DNA of 64,000 bases from Symbiodinium natans (Eukaryota > Sar > Dinophyceae > Suessiales > Symbiodiniaceae): positions 1 through 64,000 of the forward strand of contig CAJNDS010000857.1 of the NCBI GenBank assembly GCA_905221605.1. Reading direction: 5' to 3'. Made by a program: the position numbers and the translations under genes. This document shows positions 1 through 11,062 of the stretch, piece by piece (positions within the stretch are counted from its first letter, which is position 1; each line of letters opens with the position of its first letter). The notes under the pieces were generated by a model. It searched no databases. It was not told the DNA's origin and was given only the letters and a program-made list of their open reading frames with translations.

Positions 1-530
1 AGTGTTCAGGCCACAAATCACAAGAAGCCACGTCCGTACAACCCTACACAGAGCCACCACTTTGAGAACTGACCATATAGGGATTAGCACCCACAGAAAA
101 TTCAAATCGATTCCTAAGTCCCAAACCCTAAACCCTAAGCCCTGAACCCTAAACCCTAAACCCGAAGCCCTAAGCCCTGAGAACCCCAAACCCTTTCCTA
201 AAACCAAAAACCTCCGCCGCGGCCTCCCAGGTTGCAGGCGATCCTTTGGCCTGTCCAGGGCCTTAGGGTTTAGGGTTTGGGGTTTAGGGTTTAGGGTTTA
301 GGGTTTAAGGTTTAGGGTTTAGGGTTTAGGGTTTGGGGTTTCGGATTTAGGGTTTAGGGTTTAGGGGGGTTGAGGGGAGTTTGGGTTTAGGGCTGCTAAA
401 GGGTGTTAGGGTGGGCTTAGGGTTTCAGACATGTAGGGTTTGGGGGTGTTAGGGTCTTCGAGGCTTGGGGTGTACTAGGGCTTTTGGTCATTTCCCTAAA
501 CCCTAAACCCTAAACCCTAAACCCTAAACC

Positions 531-604
<74 letters not shown>

Positions 605-617
605 ACCCTAAACCCTA
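1..617. repeat. Interstitial telomere-like repeats flanking the LTR element
   Basis: This stretch has no gene. It holds CCCTAAA units around 120-200, TTTAGGG units around 266-370 in the opposite orientation, and CCCTAAA again from about 495. Positions 531-606 are a homogeneous run of the variant CCCTCAA, which then returns to CCCTAAA. A short GC-rich non-repeat piece at about 205-265 separates the first two orientations. The last five bases, CCCTA at 613-617, are the left target duplication of the LTR element. Confidence 0.9.
613..617. other. Left 5-bp target duplication (CCCTA) of LTR element
   Basis: CCCTA lies directly before the TG that opens the 5' LTR and is repeated at 21630-21634 directly after the 3' LTR. 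Both copies belong to CCCTAAA arrays. The phase of the 7-bp repeat on the two sides agrees with a 5-bp duplication, which would happen by chance about one time in seven. Confidence 0.7.
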
Positions 618-904
618 TGCGGAGCTGCAACTGGTATTGTAGAAAAGAGTTAGTGTTGAGAGTTGGAAGGGTTAATGAACCCGGAAATCATGTTTGGCTC
701 AAGATGGGCTTGAACAGAAAGCCACAAGTTCAAAAAGTAGTGCCTGGGTTTTTAGGGTTTGGTAAGGGTGTGGATTCCTTCCCCCTTTCCTTCCCCCCTG
801 GGTTGCTCTTATCCGTGTTCTTGTTTGTTTCTTGGTTCGATCTGGGGAATATAGGTTCAGGGCGATTAGGGTAGTTGATTTCCTTCCTTGGTTGGCCCCC
901 CGTA
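618..904 (+). repeat. 5' LTR
   Basis: The LTR starts with TG at 618 and ends GTA at 904. It is the same length as the 3' LTR and differs from it near 795, 870 and 896. It contains TTTGGCTCAAG at 693-703, equal to the 3' end of the dinoflagellate spliced leader. A reading frame of 85 codons runs through it, but I take this as chance. Confidence 0.9.
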
Positions 905-916
905 GGTTATGAGCCC
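905..916 (+). other. Primer-binding site for half-tRNA (initiator Met)
   Basis: GGTTATGAGCCC follows the 5' LTR without a gap. It is complementary to GGGCTCATAACC, the anticodon stem-loop of eukaryotic initiator tRNA-Met. Internal priming by a tRNA half is the established mode of copia and Ty5 (hemiviruses), not the usual tRNA 3' end. Confidence 0.75.
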
Positions 917-971
917 AAATTAGGTTCCCTGCGGTTAAGTGTTCTTTCAAGGTTTTTGGGATCAAGAAGCA

Positions 972-2606
972 ATGCCTTCTCCCAAACGATGGCTCCAGCC
1001 TTCCTCGGATGGTGGACAGAATGGTGGAGCTGGAAATGGTGCAGCTGAGTCTCTGGGCGAAAGGACGGTGCTGGAAGAGGTGATGCCTGGCGCTGAAGAA
1101 CATCTGGAAGAAGCCTTGGTTGCAGAATACTCCAATGTGGGTATAAATCCCAATGTGGATATGGTTAGCAATGCTGAAGCTGAAGGACGTGCTGTTTCTG
1201 TATCGCCAAAGCCTGGTGAAAAAAGGAGCTGGGACGCGACTGGTGGTATAGACCGTGAAATGGAGGTGACTGTTTTACGCGTGTTGCACAAACATGGGTA
1301 TCAGCCGTCTACTTCGACTTCGGGCCGAATGGTAGACCAAGGGTCTCAGACCAATCTGAGTGGAGAAGTGCTGCAAGCTGCCAGGAGGCCTCTGAACAAG
1401 ATTAAAGGGGATCCCTCGGCGAGTTCCCTGGGTGGTGGAAGCGGTTACGAACAGAAGGGTGCGGACAGCTTTGAAGCCTCACCAACTGCTGAATACGCCA
1501 TGGGGGAAGAGGAGATCTTACAGATGGAGGCTGAAAGGTTGCGCCAGTTGTCAGAAGAAGAGGATGAGATGCATCAAGTCTCTGAAAGGGATGGTTTTCG
1601 GAAAGATGAGCATCTGATCAAAGCGTGCGATGGGACAACGTGGGAATGGCACTTCCACGAAGATGGGAGACAATATTACTACTGCCTGGATACGCAGGAA
1701 AGCAAGTGGACGCTGCCGGATGTAGGTGAAAAGGTGAAAAGCGACAACGTGGTTGGGTCTCCTTCGGGCAATGGGCTGGAAGTGGAGACTGAACTGGGTC
1801 CTTCATCGACTACACCGACACCTGAGTCTACGAAGGCAATCCAGGGTAGTGTGAATAGTGTAGGTGAAAAAGATTTTTCCTCTGCTATCAGGGATAGCGG
1901 TCCTAGGGCTGGTGGTGACGCCCCGACCTCGGGTTCTCCTGATGAAGAGGGGATTTCTGGAAACCGAGCAGACATCGCTGAAGCTCAACATCTGGATCGG
2001 GAAGAGATGGAGGCGCTTTCTGAGGGTGTGGCAGCGGTGGAATCGGTGGGTCCAGAAGAAAAAATGCCCAATGTGGAGATCGGAATTGTGTCGGCTGCAG
2101 AAGAGCGAGTGGTGGATGTGGTACCTGTCGTTCAGGAAGATGGTCCTGGAGATTTGGATGACGGAGGGAAAAAGTCGTGCGTTACGCCTGAGGAGGTCTC
2201 TTCGGTTGGTGCCAATGATTCTGCCATTCAGGGGAAAAAGGAAACTTCTGAAACTGCTGGAGACACGGTTGATCGGAAAGATGAGGCCTGGAGCGCCAAT
2301 GAAGCGCGGGTCAACGTGCCAGATAGTACCTGGAGTGCAGAAAAAGCACGGGTTGAGGCGCATATGGTGTCACGTTCCGCGGATGACTGCAACAATGGGG
2401 CGCAGGTCTCCGTAGCAGCTGACGATGGAGGTTCACAGGTGGACGCACTGGTGCAGCCTGAAGTTAGCAGCGAGGAACGAAATGGCGAAGGCTACACCGG
2501 AGCCAATGAGGCAGCTGTGGTCAGCAACAGTGGTGATTCTCTTTTGGAAACCATGGAGCCAAAGGAGCCTGCGGTGGAAGAAAATGTGCCTACCGCGGAT
2601 GAGTAG
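972..2606 (+). CDS. Gag-like protein of LTR element, N-terminal part with WW domain
   Basis: The open frame begins upstream of ATG 972, the first methionine, and stops at TAG 2604-2606. It is acidic and low in complexity, with many E, D, S and G residues. A WW domain lies at about 1630-1722: first Trp in TTWEWHFHEDG, then QYYYC, second Trp in ESKWTLP. WW domains bind proline-rich peptides. The stop lies in a short duplicated stretch (VEENVPTADE before it, VEENLPAAE after it), and the next frame opens at the duplication, so the stop is probably a small indel and this part and the next were one protein. A programmed frameshift is the alternative. Confidence 0.7.
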   Translation: MPSPKRWLQPSSDGGQNGGAGNGAAESLGERTVLEEVMPGAEEHLEEALVAEYSNVGINPNVDMVSNAEAEGRAVSVSPKPGEKRSWDATGGIDREMEVTVLRVLHKHGYQPSTSTSGRMVDQGSQTNLSGEVLQAARRPLNKIKGDPSASSLGGGSGYEQKGADSFEASPTAEYAMGEEEILQMEAERLRQLSEEEDEMHQVSERDGFRKDEHLIKACDGTTWEWHFHEDGRQYYYCLDTQESKWTLPDVGEKVKSDNVVGSPSGNGLEVETELGPSSTTPTPESTKAIQGSVNSVGEKDFSSAIRDSGPRAGGDAPTSGSPDEEGISGNRADIAEAQHLDREEMEALSEGVAAVESVGPEEKMPNVEIGIVSAAEERVVDVVPVVQEDGPGDLDDGGKKSCVTPEEVSSVGANDSAIQGKKETSETAGDTVDRKDEAWSANEARVNVPDSTWSAEKARVEAHMVSRSADDCNNGAQVSVAADDGGSQVDALVQPEVSSEERNGEGYTGANEAAVVSNSGDSLLETMEPKEPAVEENVPTADE

Positions 2607-5600
2607 TGGAAGAAAATTTGCCTGCTGCAGAAGGTTTGAAAAAGGACTCCAATGGTGGGTCCACTCCCAGGAAGGGAGAAGTGTTGCCATCTGAAAGCTC
2701 GCCGGAAGTCGACACCGAGCGAACTGTAACGGATGAGGCAAAGCCATTGGCTGGAAAAAAGGAAGGTCCTGAGCCCCTGGAGCACAAGATGGATGATCTT
2801 GTGGGACTCACGTCGGAGCAGGACGAGCAGTGTGACCCAAAGGTGGAAATAAAGGATGTGCCAGGAGCCGATGATACAGAGATGGTTTCTGAAGAGCATG
2901 CAAAGAAAGTGCCCCGAGCGGGAGCCTTGGAATCACCTGGGGAACATTGCTATCAAGAGGGAGATGAGATCATTGGTCTAGTGCGCTGCATCAATGGGTA
3001 TGGAGCCTTTTTGGACCATGGAGATATGAATGTATTGGTTCCTGCAGAAGGGAACAACGTACATCAGTTCAAATTTGGTGATACTGTCAATGGAACAGTG
3101 AAACGAGTGGAAGATGATGGTACCATAATCTTGGACACCTTTCTGGTTTTGGAAGAGGACGAGGAGGACTCCTCTTCGACGCTGCGCAAATGGAAAGACA
3201 GCGGCTGGGGCACATGGTGGACAGGCTCATGGCAGACTGGTCAATGGTACCAAGGTTCCGACGGTCAATGGGACTGGAAGTCGGAAGAACGGCAGTCTCG
3301 CGAGTGGTTTGCCGATTCAAAAACATCCTCTAAGGAACAAGAGGAGGCTGAGCAGAAGCAGCTCTATGGAGAAAAGATCTATCGAAATCTCCTGGAAGAT
3401 GAAACAATAGATAATGACTATGTGGGCAAAATCACTGGGATGTTGCTCGGTCGCCCAATGGACGTGATTATGGAGTGTATCGCAGATCATACATTCCTGA
3501 ACGTTGAGGCTCGGAGCGCATACAGCATCTTGCAAAGTGATGGTTGGAAGCCCGAGGGGACAGAACGTGCAGGTTTGGAAAAAACAATCACTTTTTCCCG
3601 GAAGCAGTACCGCAACGCGCTCTACGAACTGGCACGCAAGAAAAGGAGATTTAGTGGACCAGTCGTGGGTGAAACGGTGGCAATGTTGCTGAGCAAAGGG
3701 AAAGATGAGCTTTGGAACGAGCTGTGGTTGGATACCAAGCGATTTCTGCAGGAGCTTGATGGTGCAATCGAGGAGATGAGTAAGAGGGAAAACAGGCCAA
3801 TGGAAGCCTATATGGATCCTGATCAGTACAAAAAGGCTCACATGACTCCAAAGACTGTGTCACCTGGATACAGCAAGCTGTGCAGGTTCTTCAATCAAGG
3901 GAGGTGTCGAAATGGAGATGGGTGTTCCTATGAACATCGCCGTCACGGCGAAGGGTGGCCTGAAGGAGAGCCAACTGAGCCAAGGAACAGCCAAAAAACT
4001 GGTGACGAGGATGGGGACATCGGTGGCCCTCCAACTGATGAAGGTGCAGTGGATGAGGTGCAGCAGGAGCGGGAGGATTCGGCCTTCCGTGCCCAGTACA
4101 ACTATGGCAAAGGGACATCAAAAGGTGAGCCTACGTTGGGTGAAACGAAGAAACGGCTGTGTCTGTATTACAATCAAGGTGGTTGTAAATATGGGACTGC
4201 ATGCAGGTATCTTCACGACGATGACATGGCATTGGAAGGGACTTGGGAGCCTGGCAAATCTTGGGACAATGCTTCCAGGAAGGCACTAAGGGACGCGGGG
4301 TTCCACCATTGCTGTTTCGACTACTATCTCAAAGGGAGATGTCGTGTGCGATTTGGCTGCAAGTATTCTCACGAAGAAATGTCTGAAGACCGGCTGGCCC
4401 AGTTGAAGCATCTGGTGAATGTGGCGAACCATGTGTCATTTCAAAGGGGAAGAGGATTGGAGATTCCCGAAAGGAACGCCTTTCAACCACCGGTAAGTGG
4501 GGGAGCAGAATCTTCGTCCTCCTCGGCACCAAAAGCGCTGCAAATGACCAATGTGTCACAAAAAGAAGGTGAAAAGGGTAATCTGGATGAAGCAGAAGAT
4601 GATGAACGAAAGAATTCGGTGGCTGAGTCCACTGGTACTCGGCTTCAAAATCCAGAGGAGCCAATTGAAAATTGGATGGCTCGCAACGAACACCTTTGGG
4701 TGTATACCCCTCATGTAAGTGAGGTGATGATTACACTTGGTGTGACCAACGTGTCCGACTTGCAAGAGTTCATCTTTGTGGAAGATTTGGTTGACAAAGG
4801 GATCAACAAGGTGACAGCATGTAAAATCTTGCAATTGGTGGGTGGTGTCCGATATCGTCCGGGAGGACCGGAAAAAGCAGTTCCTTCCGATGCATCTGTA
4901 CGAGTGCAACAATCTTCTGGGAGCAAGGAAGCTGGAAGAGAGGCGGCGCGAACCCTCACTCAGATGCGTGAAGCTGAAGGCTCCGGTGCAAAAACGATGC
5001 CGAGAGGCTCCTATCGGGAGCTTTTTGATAAGGTCAGGTACCGTGACGCTTGGACGCTTGCGCAGAGGTCTCCACTGTGCGTACAGAAGCTGCAGTTGGT
5101 GGGAGTTGGAATGCCGCCGGTGAACCCACCAACAAAAAAGTATCTGTCAAGATCAAACCCTGTGAAAAGGGGCAGGCCCTTGCTGGATAAAAAACAGGTG
5201 CGACAGGTGCCACGCTCTCGTTCACAGCGACGAGCGCAACCGGCGGAAGTGGTGGAGAAACCAAAACCACTGGAACTGAAGCCTCGTGGTGGGTTGTCGT
5301 ATCGGTTCAGCAGAGCGTGGGCAGATGTGGTGGATGATGATGATCAGGCGGAGGCTTTGGTTTCTTATGCCGCTTCCTCAAGCGATTCAAGCGAGGAAGA
5401 GACCAATGCTGTGCAACGCATGAGGGAAATCTTTTTGCAAGAAAGGGATTCACAGAGAACTGCGATTCGTGGCAATGTTCCGATGGGTGGTTCTTCCGGC
5501 CCCAATGACGGGCAGAAAAAATCGGTTCACCTTGGCGAAGAACGCGACAAAGCGTCGCGGGGGGAGACCCGCCAAGAAGTGACTTCTCAAGTTTTTTCGC

Positions 5601-7778
5601 TACCACAACCTTCTCGTCGAACTGAACAGTCTCAAAAAAGAGCAAGGGATGGCTCAGTTATAGTTGGTTCGCTGGCGGTGGGCTCCACGGATGAGGTTTT
5701 ACCTGGGCAAGGTGTTGCTGGACAGGTGAATGTATCTGAAGGCGCTCAAGTTCTTCCTGGGCAAGAAGTGGCTGGACAGGAGACGGCGCTGGAAGGAGCA
5801 GTGCAAATTCCTGGCGAGGAGACTGACCAAAACGAAGGAGAAGGTGGGAGCAATGAACTCCGTGGTGATGGTGCGAAGACATTGGATGTTCGTCCGGTGA
5901 AGAATGTTCCTCAGCAATTGCTGGTTAAAGGTCTTCTGAATCGGATTTATTGGAAGGTTGCTGTCGGCAAGTTGCCTGTGGGGCACAAGGACTATCAGAA
6001 GGGGTCCAATAAAATGGATCGAAATTTGGTTATTAGCATGTCATCTGAAGGTGCAAGCGAACAGGATTTGAACCTGGCATTGGAAGATGATGCTGATCAG
6101 AGAATGGATGATGGTGCATTGGTGGTCATGGCATATGACCCTGGTACACTGATTCAGTCGGCGACAACTATTTGGGTTATGCGTCGTGGGTTGGCAGATC
6201 GTGCTATCTGGCCGGCAATAGCGACTGCGGCACAGAGAATATGTGCTGAAATGGTTCAAGTGGATGAACTGAATGCCCAGTTGAATACTGGGAGACTCCT
6301 TTTTGAAAGGAGAGATCAAGGACACTACGGTGATTTGCATCATTCGTTCCATGAAGATCCGTGCTTGCCGGTGGTGGGAAATTATCCTCTTTCGGTGATG
6401 GGTGCACTGCTTTCTCCTGGCCTGGAAAAGGAATTCAGAAATACTGAAAAGTTTGGAACTGCTATGGAGGCAATAGCCTATGATTGGAGTCGCAGTCCAG
6501 GCATGGAAGTTCATGTGGAACTTATGGCAAGGGTAGCCAATCTGGTCGCTCCATTCCTTAGACTAGGAGGCCAAGGGACAGTGGTGAATTCCGAATTTCT
6601 CTGGCAGCACGGGAGGGACCAAATGATGGAGTTCCTTCAGGCGGCGACTTGCGCTGATCAATTGGAGGTTCTCTGGAGAAGAATGGACGACGATGCTGAT
6701 GAGGAAGTGGATCCTACAGGAATGGTGCTGGAGATCCCCGATCAACAAGATGCGGTACTTGATCAAGGGAACAATGAATCCCTTATTCCCATTGAAGGTG
6801 CTGGAGGTGAGACAATTGGTGACACTGGAAGGGATGGCAAAGCGCCAGAAGTTTCTCCGGAAGAGGAGACATCCAGTGGGTCGTCAAGACTGGCGGGCAC
6901 AAGGATTTTCTTGTGGTCAGTGTACTCTCGCGTGGCTTCCAATTTCTCTACGCAGGACCGCACTACTGGTAAGATCTTTGACAGCACAAAGGGGTATCCT
7001 GGTGAAGGACCAAACAATGGTGACAATCCTTCCTCTAAGAGGAACTTACCCTGGATCTCTGAAGACTACCTCGACGAAGTGGTGTCAAAAAAGATGGAAA
7101 GGTCTTCAGATATGGATGGGCTGGATGGGTTTGTTCCGGGAAGTGAGGGATCGTTGGAAAAGGTAGAGGTGGAGAATGTTACTGCCTCTAAAATTCTTAT
7201 GGCTCTTTGGAAAAAGGGATATAGAGCTGGGTATAGGAGGTTGTGTCGTTTGAACGTATCTGGATGCAAGGTTGGAGCAATGAAGCATCCAATCAAAAGG
7301 GTGCAGAAGATCGGCACTAGGAAGGCCTTCATGAAGAAGTTCAATGTTTTTGGATTGTCTCAGCGTGGCTCAGGAGCTGGCGGAAAACCAATCATGAAGG
7401 TGGTAGGACCAAGGCCAGGTTTTCCAGCTGTACTCCAAGCATCAAGTACTGATAGCACCTTGGGTGAAGAGAGCAGTTCTCAGGCACATGGCAATGTTCA
7501 TGTAGAGCAGAATCGCCCTATGGACCGGTACGAGGCGGAGCGCTTGGAGAAGAGGAAGAAAGGCTTCTGCTATTGGTTCAGTAAGGGAAAAGATCGCTGC
7601 AAATTTGGTGAAGACTGCAAATTCATCCATTCAGAAGATGATGTGGTGCTGCATTCGTATTGGTGCAAATACTATGTGGCGGGGAGACCCTGTTTCGCTG
7701 GAAAGAAGTGTGCGTTCTCGCATGATGCAACTGGTGTGAGGTGCATTCAGTTTGCTCAGTCTGGGAAGTGTCGTTATG
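2606..7778 (+). pseudogene. Gag-like protein of LTR element, main part, cut by the DNA transposon
   Basis: The frame has no ATG at its start (GTG at 2606), so it probably continued from the upstream frame. Motifs in order: an S1-like RNA-binding fold at about 2950-3145; three CCCH zinc fingers at about 3880-3936, 4159-4215 and 4312-4372; a SAM-like helical stretch at about 4670-4860; a conserved-looking globular region of unknown type at about 5900-6720; two more CCCH fingers at about 7569-7630 and 7665-7725; and the first half of another at 7741-7777. CCCH fingers usually bind RNA, which suits a capsid or packaging role. The frame now runs 23 bases into the transposon and stops at TGA 7799-7801. 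I saw no polymerase motif. Confidence 0.75.
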
Positions 7779-7803
7779 CCCTGAGTCTCCAGAATACGTG
7801 AAT
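7779..7803 (+). repeat. Left terminal inverted repeat
   Basis: These 25 bases are the exact reverse complement of 19917-19941. The next bases (TTAGGTGTCG on the left, TCAGGTTTCG read inward from the right) stay similar. Confidence 0.93.
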
Positions 7804-8533
7804 TTAGGTGTCGTCGAATTTAGGTAAAAACCATGGAATTAGGTAAATATTTACTTATTTATTTACTTAATTTTTCGTGTAAGTAAATTTACTTTACACC
7901 TAAAACACAATTAGGTGCAAAGTAATTATAAATTAGGTTCAAACTAATTATACATTAGGTTCAGAGTAAATAAAAATTTTGGAGTACAGGTGAATATGTC
8001 TAGCGTTCCAAAAGTATTTTCGACAGAATTTTGTTTATGCTTTTGGGACACAACCGAAGAAGGATATTCCAAAGAACGTGACCGAGATAAGGTTTTGTGG
8101 GACAGTTCGCAAGCGACTTTTTACTTGTGACAGTCTGCAGCACGTGGCTTTTTTATACTTGTGAGACAGCCTGCAGCATTTTTTTTGGCTTGTGACACAC
8201 AGTCTGCAGCATGTGGCTTTTACTTGTGAGGCAGCCCTTTTCCTATAGACCAGCTTTTCTGAAACAACCGAGCTTTACTTGTGAGACAGTTTGCACAGAA
8301 AAGGTTGTGTTTACTTGTGGCTTTACTTGTGAGAGACAGCCCCTCCCAGACCAGCTTTTCTGAAACAACCGAGCTTTTTACTTGTGAGACAATTTGCACA
8401 GAAGGTTATGTTTACTTGTGAAAGCATCTGCGAGCGTTTTGTACTCCATGCTTGTGGACAAGAAGCTTTTGTGATCAAGGTGTGGTGTGTGGAGACTGAC
8501 AGAAAGCTGTTTCCTTGTTTTTGCTTCGCAAAG
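7804..8533 (+). repeat. Left subterminal repeat region
   Basis: No gene is visible. An AT-rich part with repeated AATTAGGT-like words (7804-7980) is followed by many copies of a word close to TTTACTTGTGAGACAG between about 8115 and 8420. Repeated short words near transposon ends are usual transposase-binding sites in CACTA-type elements. They may also act as promoter for the first gene. Confidence 0.6.
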
Positions 8534-10210
8534 ATGGCAGGCCTAGCGAAGGCCATGGCAGCCATTCAACAGATGGAAGCAAAAGCCACCTCGAACAAGA
8601 AGAACTTCCGGCTCATAGCCGACCCGTGCATCAGTGTCGAATCCTTGAAGCGGCCACTCCGTAACTATCTAGAGTTTCACAAGAGCAGCGACATGTGGTC
8701 GCTGGTGTGTCCGCCACCTGGCGGACCCCTCACCTTTACGTGGCACACGCCACCGAACGGAAGTTGGCTTTCGAAGTGCATTGGACTGCTGTACGACCTC
8801 CTAGAAGTAGCTCCAAATTCGAAGCTTCAATCTGTGAAGCTGCTTCGGGCCTTGAAGTCTCTTGTCGAGGACAAGACCATGAGCATCTGTACTCGCAAGA
8901 TGACAGAGTCTGATGTCTTGGACCGGATAGACCTCAGCATTCGGCTGCTCCTCTCGCACCTCCGGCAGCTCAAGCAGAACCTCTCCTTGAAGCTAAAAGT
9001 TCTTCGTATGTGCACAGACGACGAGAAGATGAAGCTTGTTGTTTAGAGCATAGTCTCGTTTCATATGTGGTTGGTTGTCTTCTTCGTTGTTGTTTTACTG
9101 CTTATACATGAGAGAGAAACACAGAGAGAGCAAACCTGTTTTTGCAGGAAGATCAATCTCACGTTGGACAAGCTGGAGCTGCCGATGGAGCTTCTTGTTG
9201 GTGATGCGAAGCCCTTGTTGGAAGAAGGGGAAGCGGATGGTGAAGAGGAAAACGCAAGCCCAGTCAGGCCATGCACGACCATGGTGGTGTATGAGCCGCA
9301 GCCCGCCTTCGTCAGCCCAGTCACCTCTGCTCCTCCGCCCACCTCCCAGCCCACCTCCCAGCCCATCGCCAAGCCCATCTCCACACCCAGCTCGTCGGCG
9401 AGAGTTCCATGGACTCTTCCCCAGTTGCCACAGATTTTCGCCAAGATCAACCAGGGCACTGGCAGGCAGGATCACAAAAAAACTTCCGAGGACGAGTGTG
9501 TGGCAAAAGGCAAGGCCAAAGCAAAGGTCTTGAAACCCAAGGCCTGCAGTCCCAAGGCCAAGGCCGGCAGTTCCAAGTCCTGCAAGTCCAAGGCCAAAGC
9601 CAAGACTTGCAAGCCGAAGGCCAAAAGCTCCCAGCCCGACATCGCGAAGCCTGGAGACTCCAAGACCCAAACCCAGGCCTCCAAGCCCGAAGCCTCGAAG
9701 ACCTCCAAGAACGAGCTGGACATCCTTGCAGCAGCCATGAATTTGGTGCCCGACGTTGCCTTGGCGAAGAAGAAGGCGAAGAACGAGAAGAAGCAGCCGA
9801 AGATCGAAAAGAAGACCGACAAGAAAGATGCAGTGACCAAGAAGAATGTCCCAAAAAAAGAAGAGCCCAAGAAGCCCAAGGCTGAGATGACAGATGCGAA
9901 GATGCCGAAGGCCAAGAAGTTGAAGAAGGAAGGCCCCGAGGTCGCAGCGAGCGATGTGCCTTTCCCCAAGCTTCCCGTGAATTATGTGTTCGAAGCTACC
10001 ACGTATGGCGAGTGCAAAGTCGAGTTTTACAAGCAGAAGAGTTACATCCGGAACTACGATGCAATGGGCAAGAAGAGAAGCATCATCAGCAGCTGCCACC
10101 CCAAGCACCACACCATTTGTGAGCAGCTTGTGCCACATGTAAAGGAAGGGAAATCCTTGCTGGAGCTTTACCAGTGTAGGATCGACATTGTTTCGAAGTT
10201 GAATGCCTGA
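8534..10210 (+). CDS. Transposon gene A: lysine/alanine-rich protein, two exons
   Basis: Exon 1 runs from ATG 8534 to about 9033. Exon 2 starts at 9148 after TTTTTGCAG and ends at TGA 10208-10210; the joined protein is about 520 aa. The exact donor is unclear because GA and GC donors at 9028, 9031 and 9034 all keep the frame. The first third is a compact, helix-rich domain with Trp and Cys (SLVCPPPGG, FTWHTPPNGSW). Then come a proline-rich stretch and a long K/A/P/S linker of KAKAK and KPKA words. A final folded domain follows (VNYVFEATTYGECKVEFYKQ, then SCHPKHHTICEQL). I do not recognise the family. The basic linker suggests nucleic-acid binding or nuclear location. It is the first of four genes in the same direction. 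Confidence 0.65.
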
Positions 10211-11062
10211 GAGAATCTGGCATGGATCTTTAGATAGCTTCGCCGTTCACGAAGCCAATCCTGCTGTTTTCGATCGACGTATCGATTTCAGTCTCGATGT
10301 GTGTGTGCACACAATGGGTCTCAGTGGGGTAGATATATAGACACACACGGAAGATGTGCCGAGAAGGCGAAGATGTCGCATTGCGCCCAGAATTACTTTT
10401 GAAGACAAAACCCTAAACTAAACCCTATAAACCCTAAACCCTAAAACCTAAAGCCTAAACGCTAAACCCTAAACCCTAAACCCTAAACCCTAAACCCTAA
10501 ACCCTATACCCTATACCCTATATAAACCCTAAACCCTAGCATAGCCTCTTAAGCCCGAAACATTTTAGAGCCTCCTCTGTGTACCTTATATATAAGCTCT
10601 ACATAATCCCTCAGCTGTTTTTAGCACTTGTGCACAACCTCTGAAACCCGAAACCCCCAGAACCTCTCCTATACACCCCATAAGCCCTACATAATCCCTC
10701 AGCTGCTTTCGCACATCTTCTTTTTACTTGTGTGCATGTCATTCTGAAACCCCAACCTTAGAAGCCCTATATGTGATCCCTCAGCTGCTTTCGCACATCA
10801 GTTTTTACTTGTGCATGTGCATAGGCTTGTGTGCGAAGTTTACTCATGTGTCAGGCTTGCTGAAGCTGTGAGTGGTCGAGTTTCCTTTTGGTGTACTTTC
10901 GAGTCTTTTGTGTGATGGTCTGCAGATGAGGAGGATACATGTTTTAGACACGACGGCATTTATATGAGAAAGAGAAAGCATCTCTGGAGCTGGAGACGAC
11001 AGATAGTATATAGAGGTATACATAAGCTGTAGCAAATTACACAGAGGCCTAGAAGAGGAGCC
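10211..11062 (+). other. Spacer between transposon genes A and B with telomere-like repeats
   Basis: CCCTAAA-type units and the variant CCCTATA fill about 10409-10535. The rest is non-coding with scattered TTTTACTTGTG words (near 10725 and 10803). No exon could be supported. Confidence 0.6.

Noticed and set aside
1-617. A true chromosome end at the left edge
   Set aside because: The array changes orientation within 300 bp and similar tracts fill the whole window, so this is interstitial.
618-874. Protein-coding gene of 85 codons at the 5' LTR
   Set aside because: The same frame exists in the 3' LTR and covers only LTR sequence; it is better explained as part of the terminal repeat.
9095-10138. 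347-codon minus-strand frame opposite gene A
   Set aside because: Shadow of the lysine/alanine-rich linker; the plus strand has the folded domains and splice sites.
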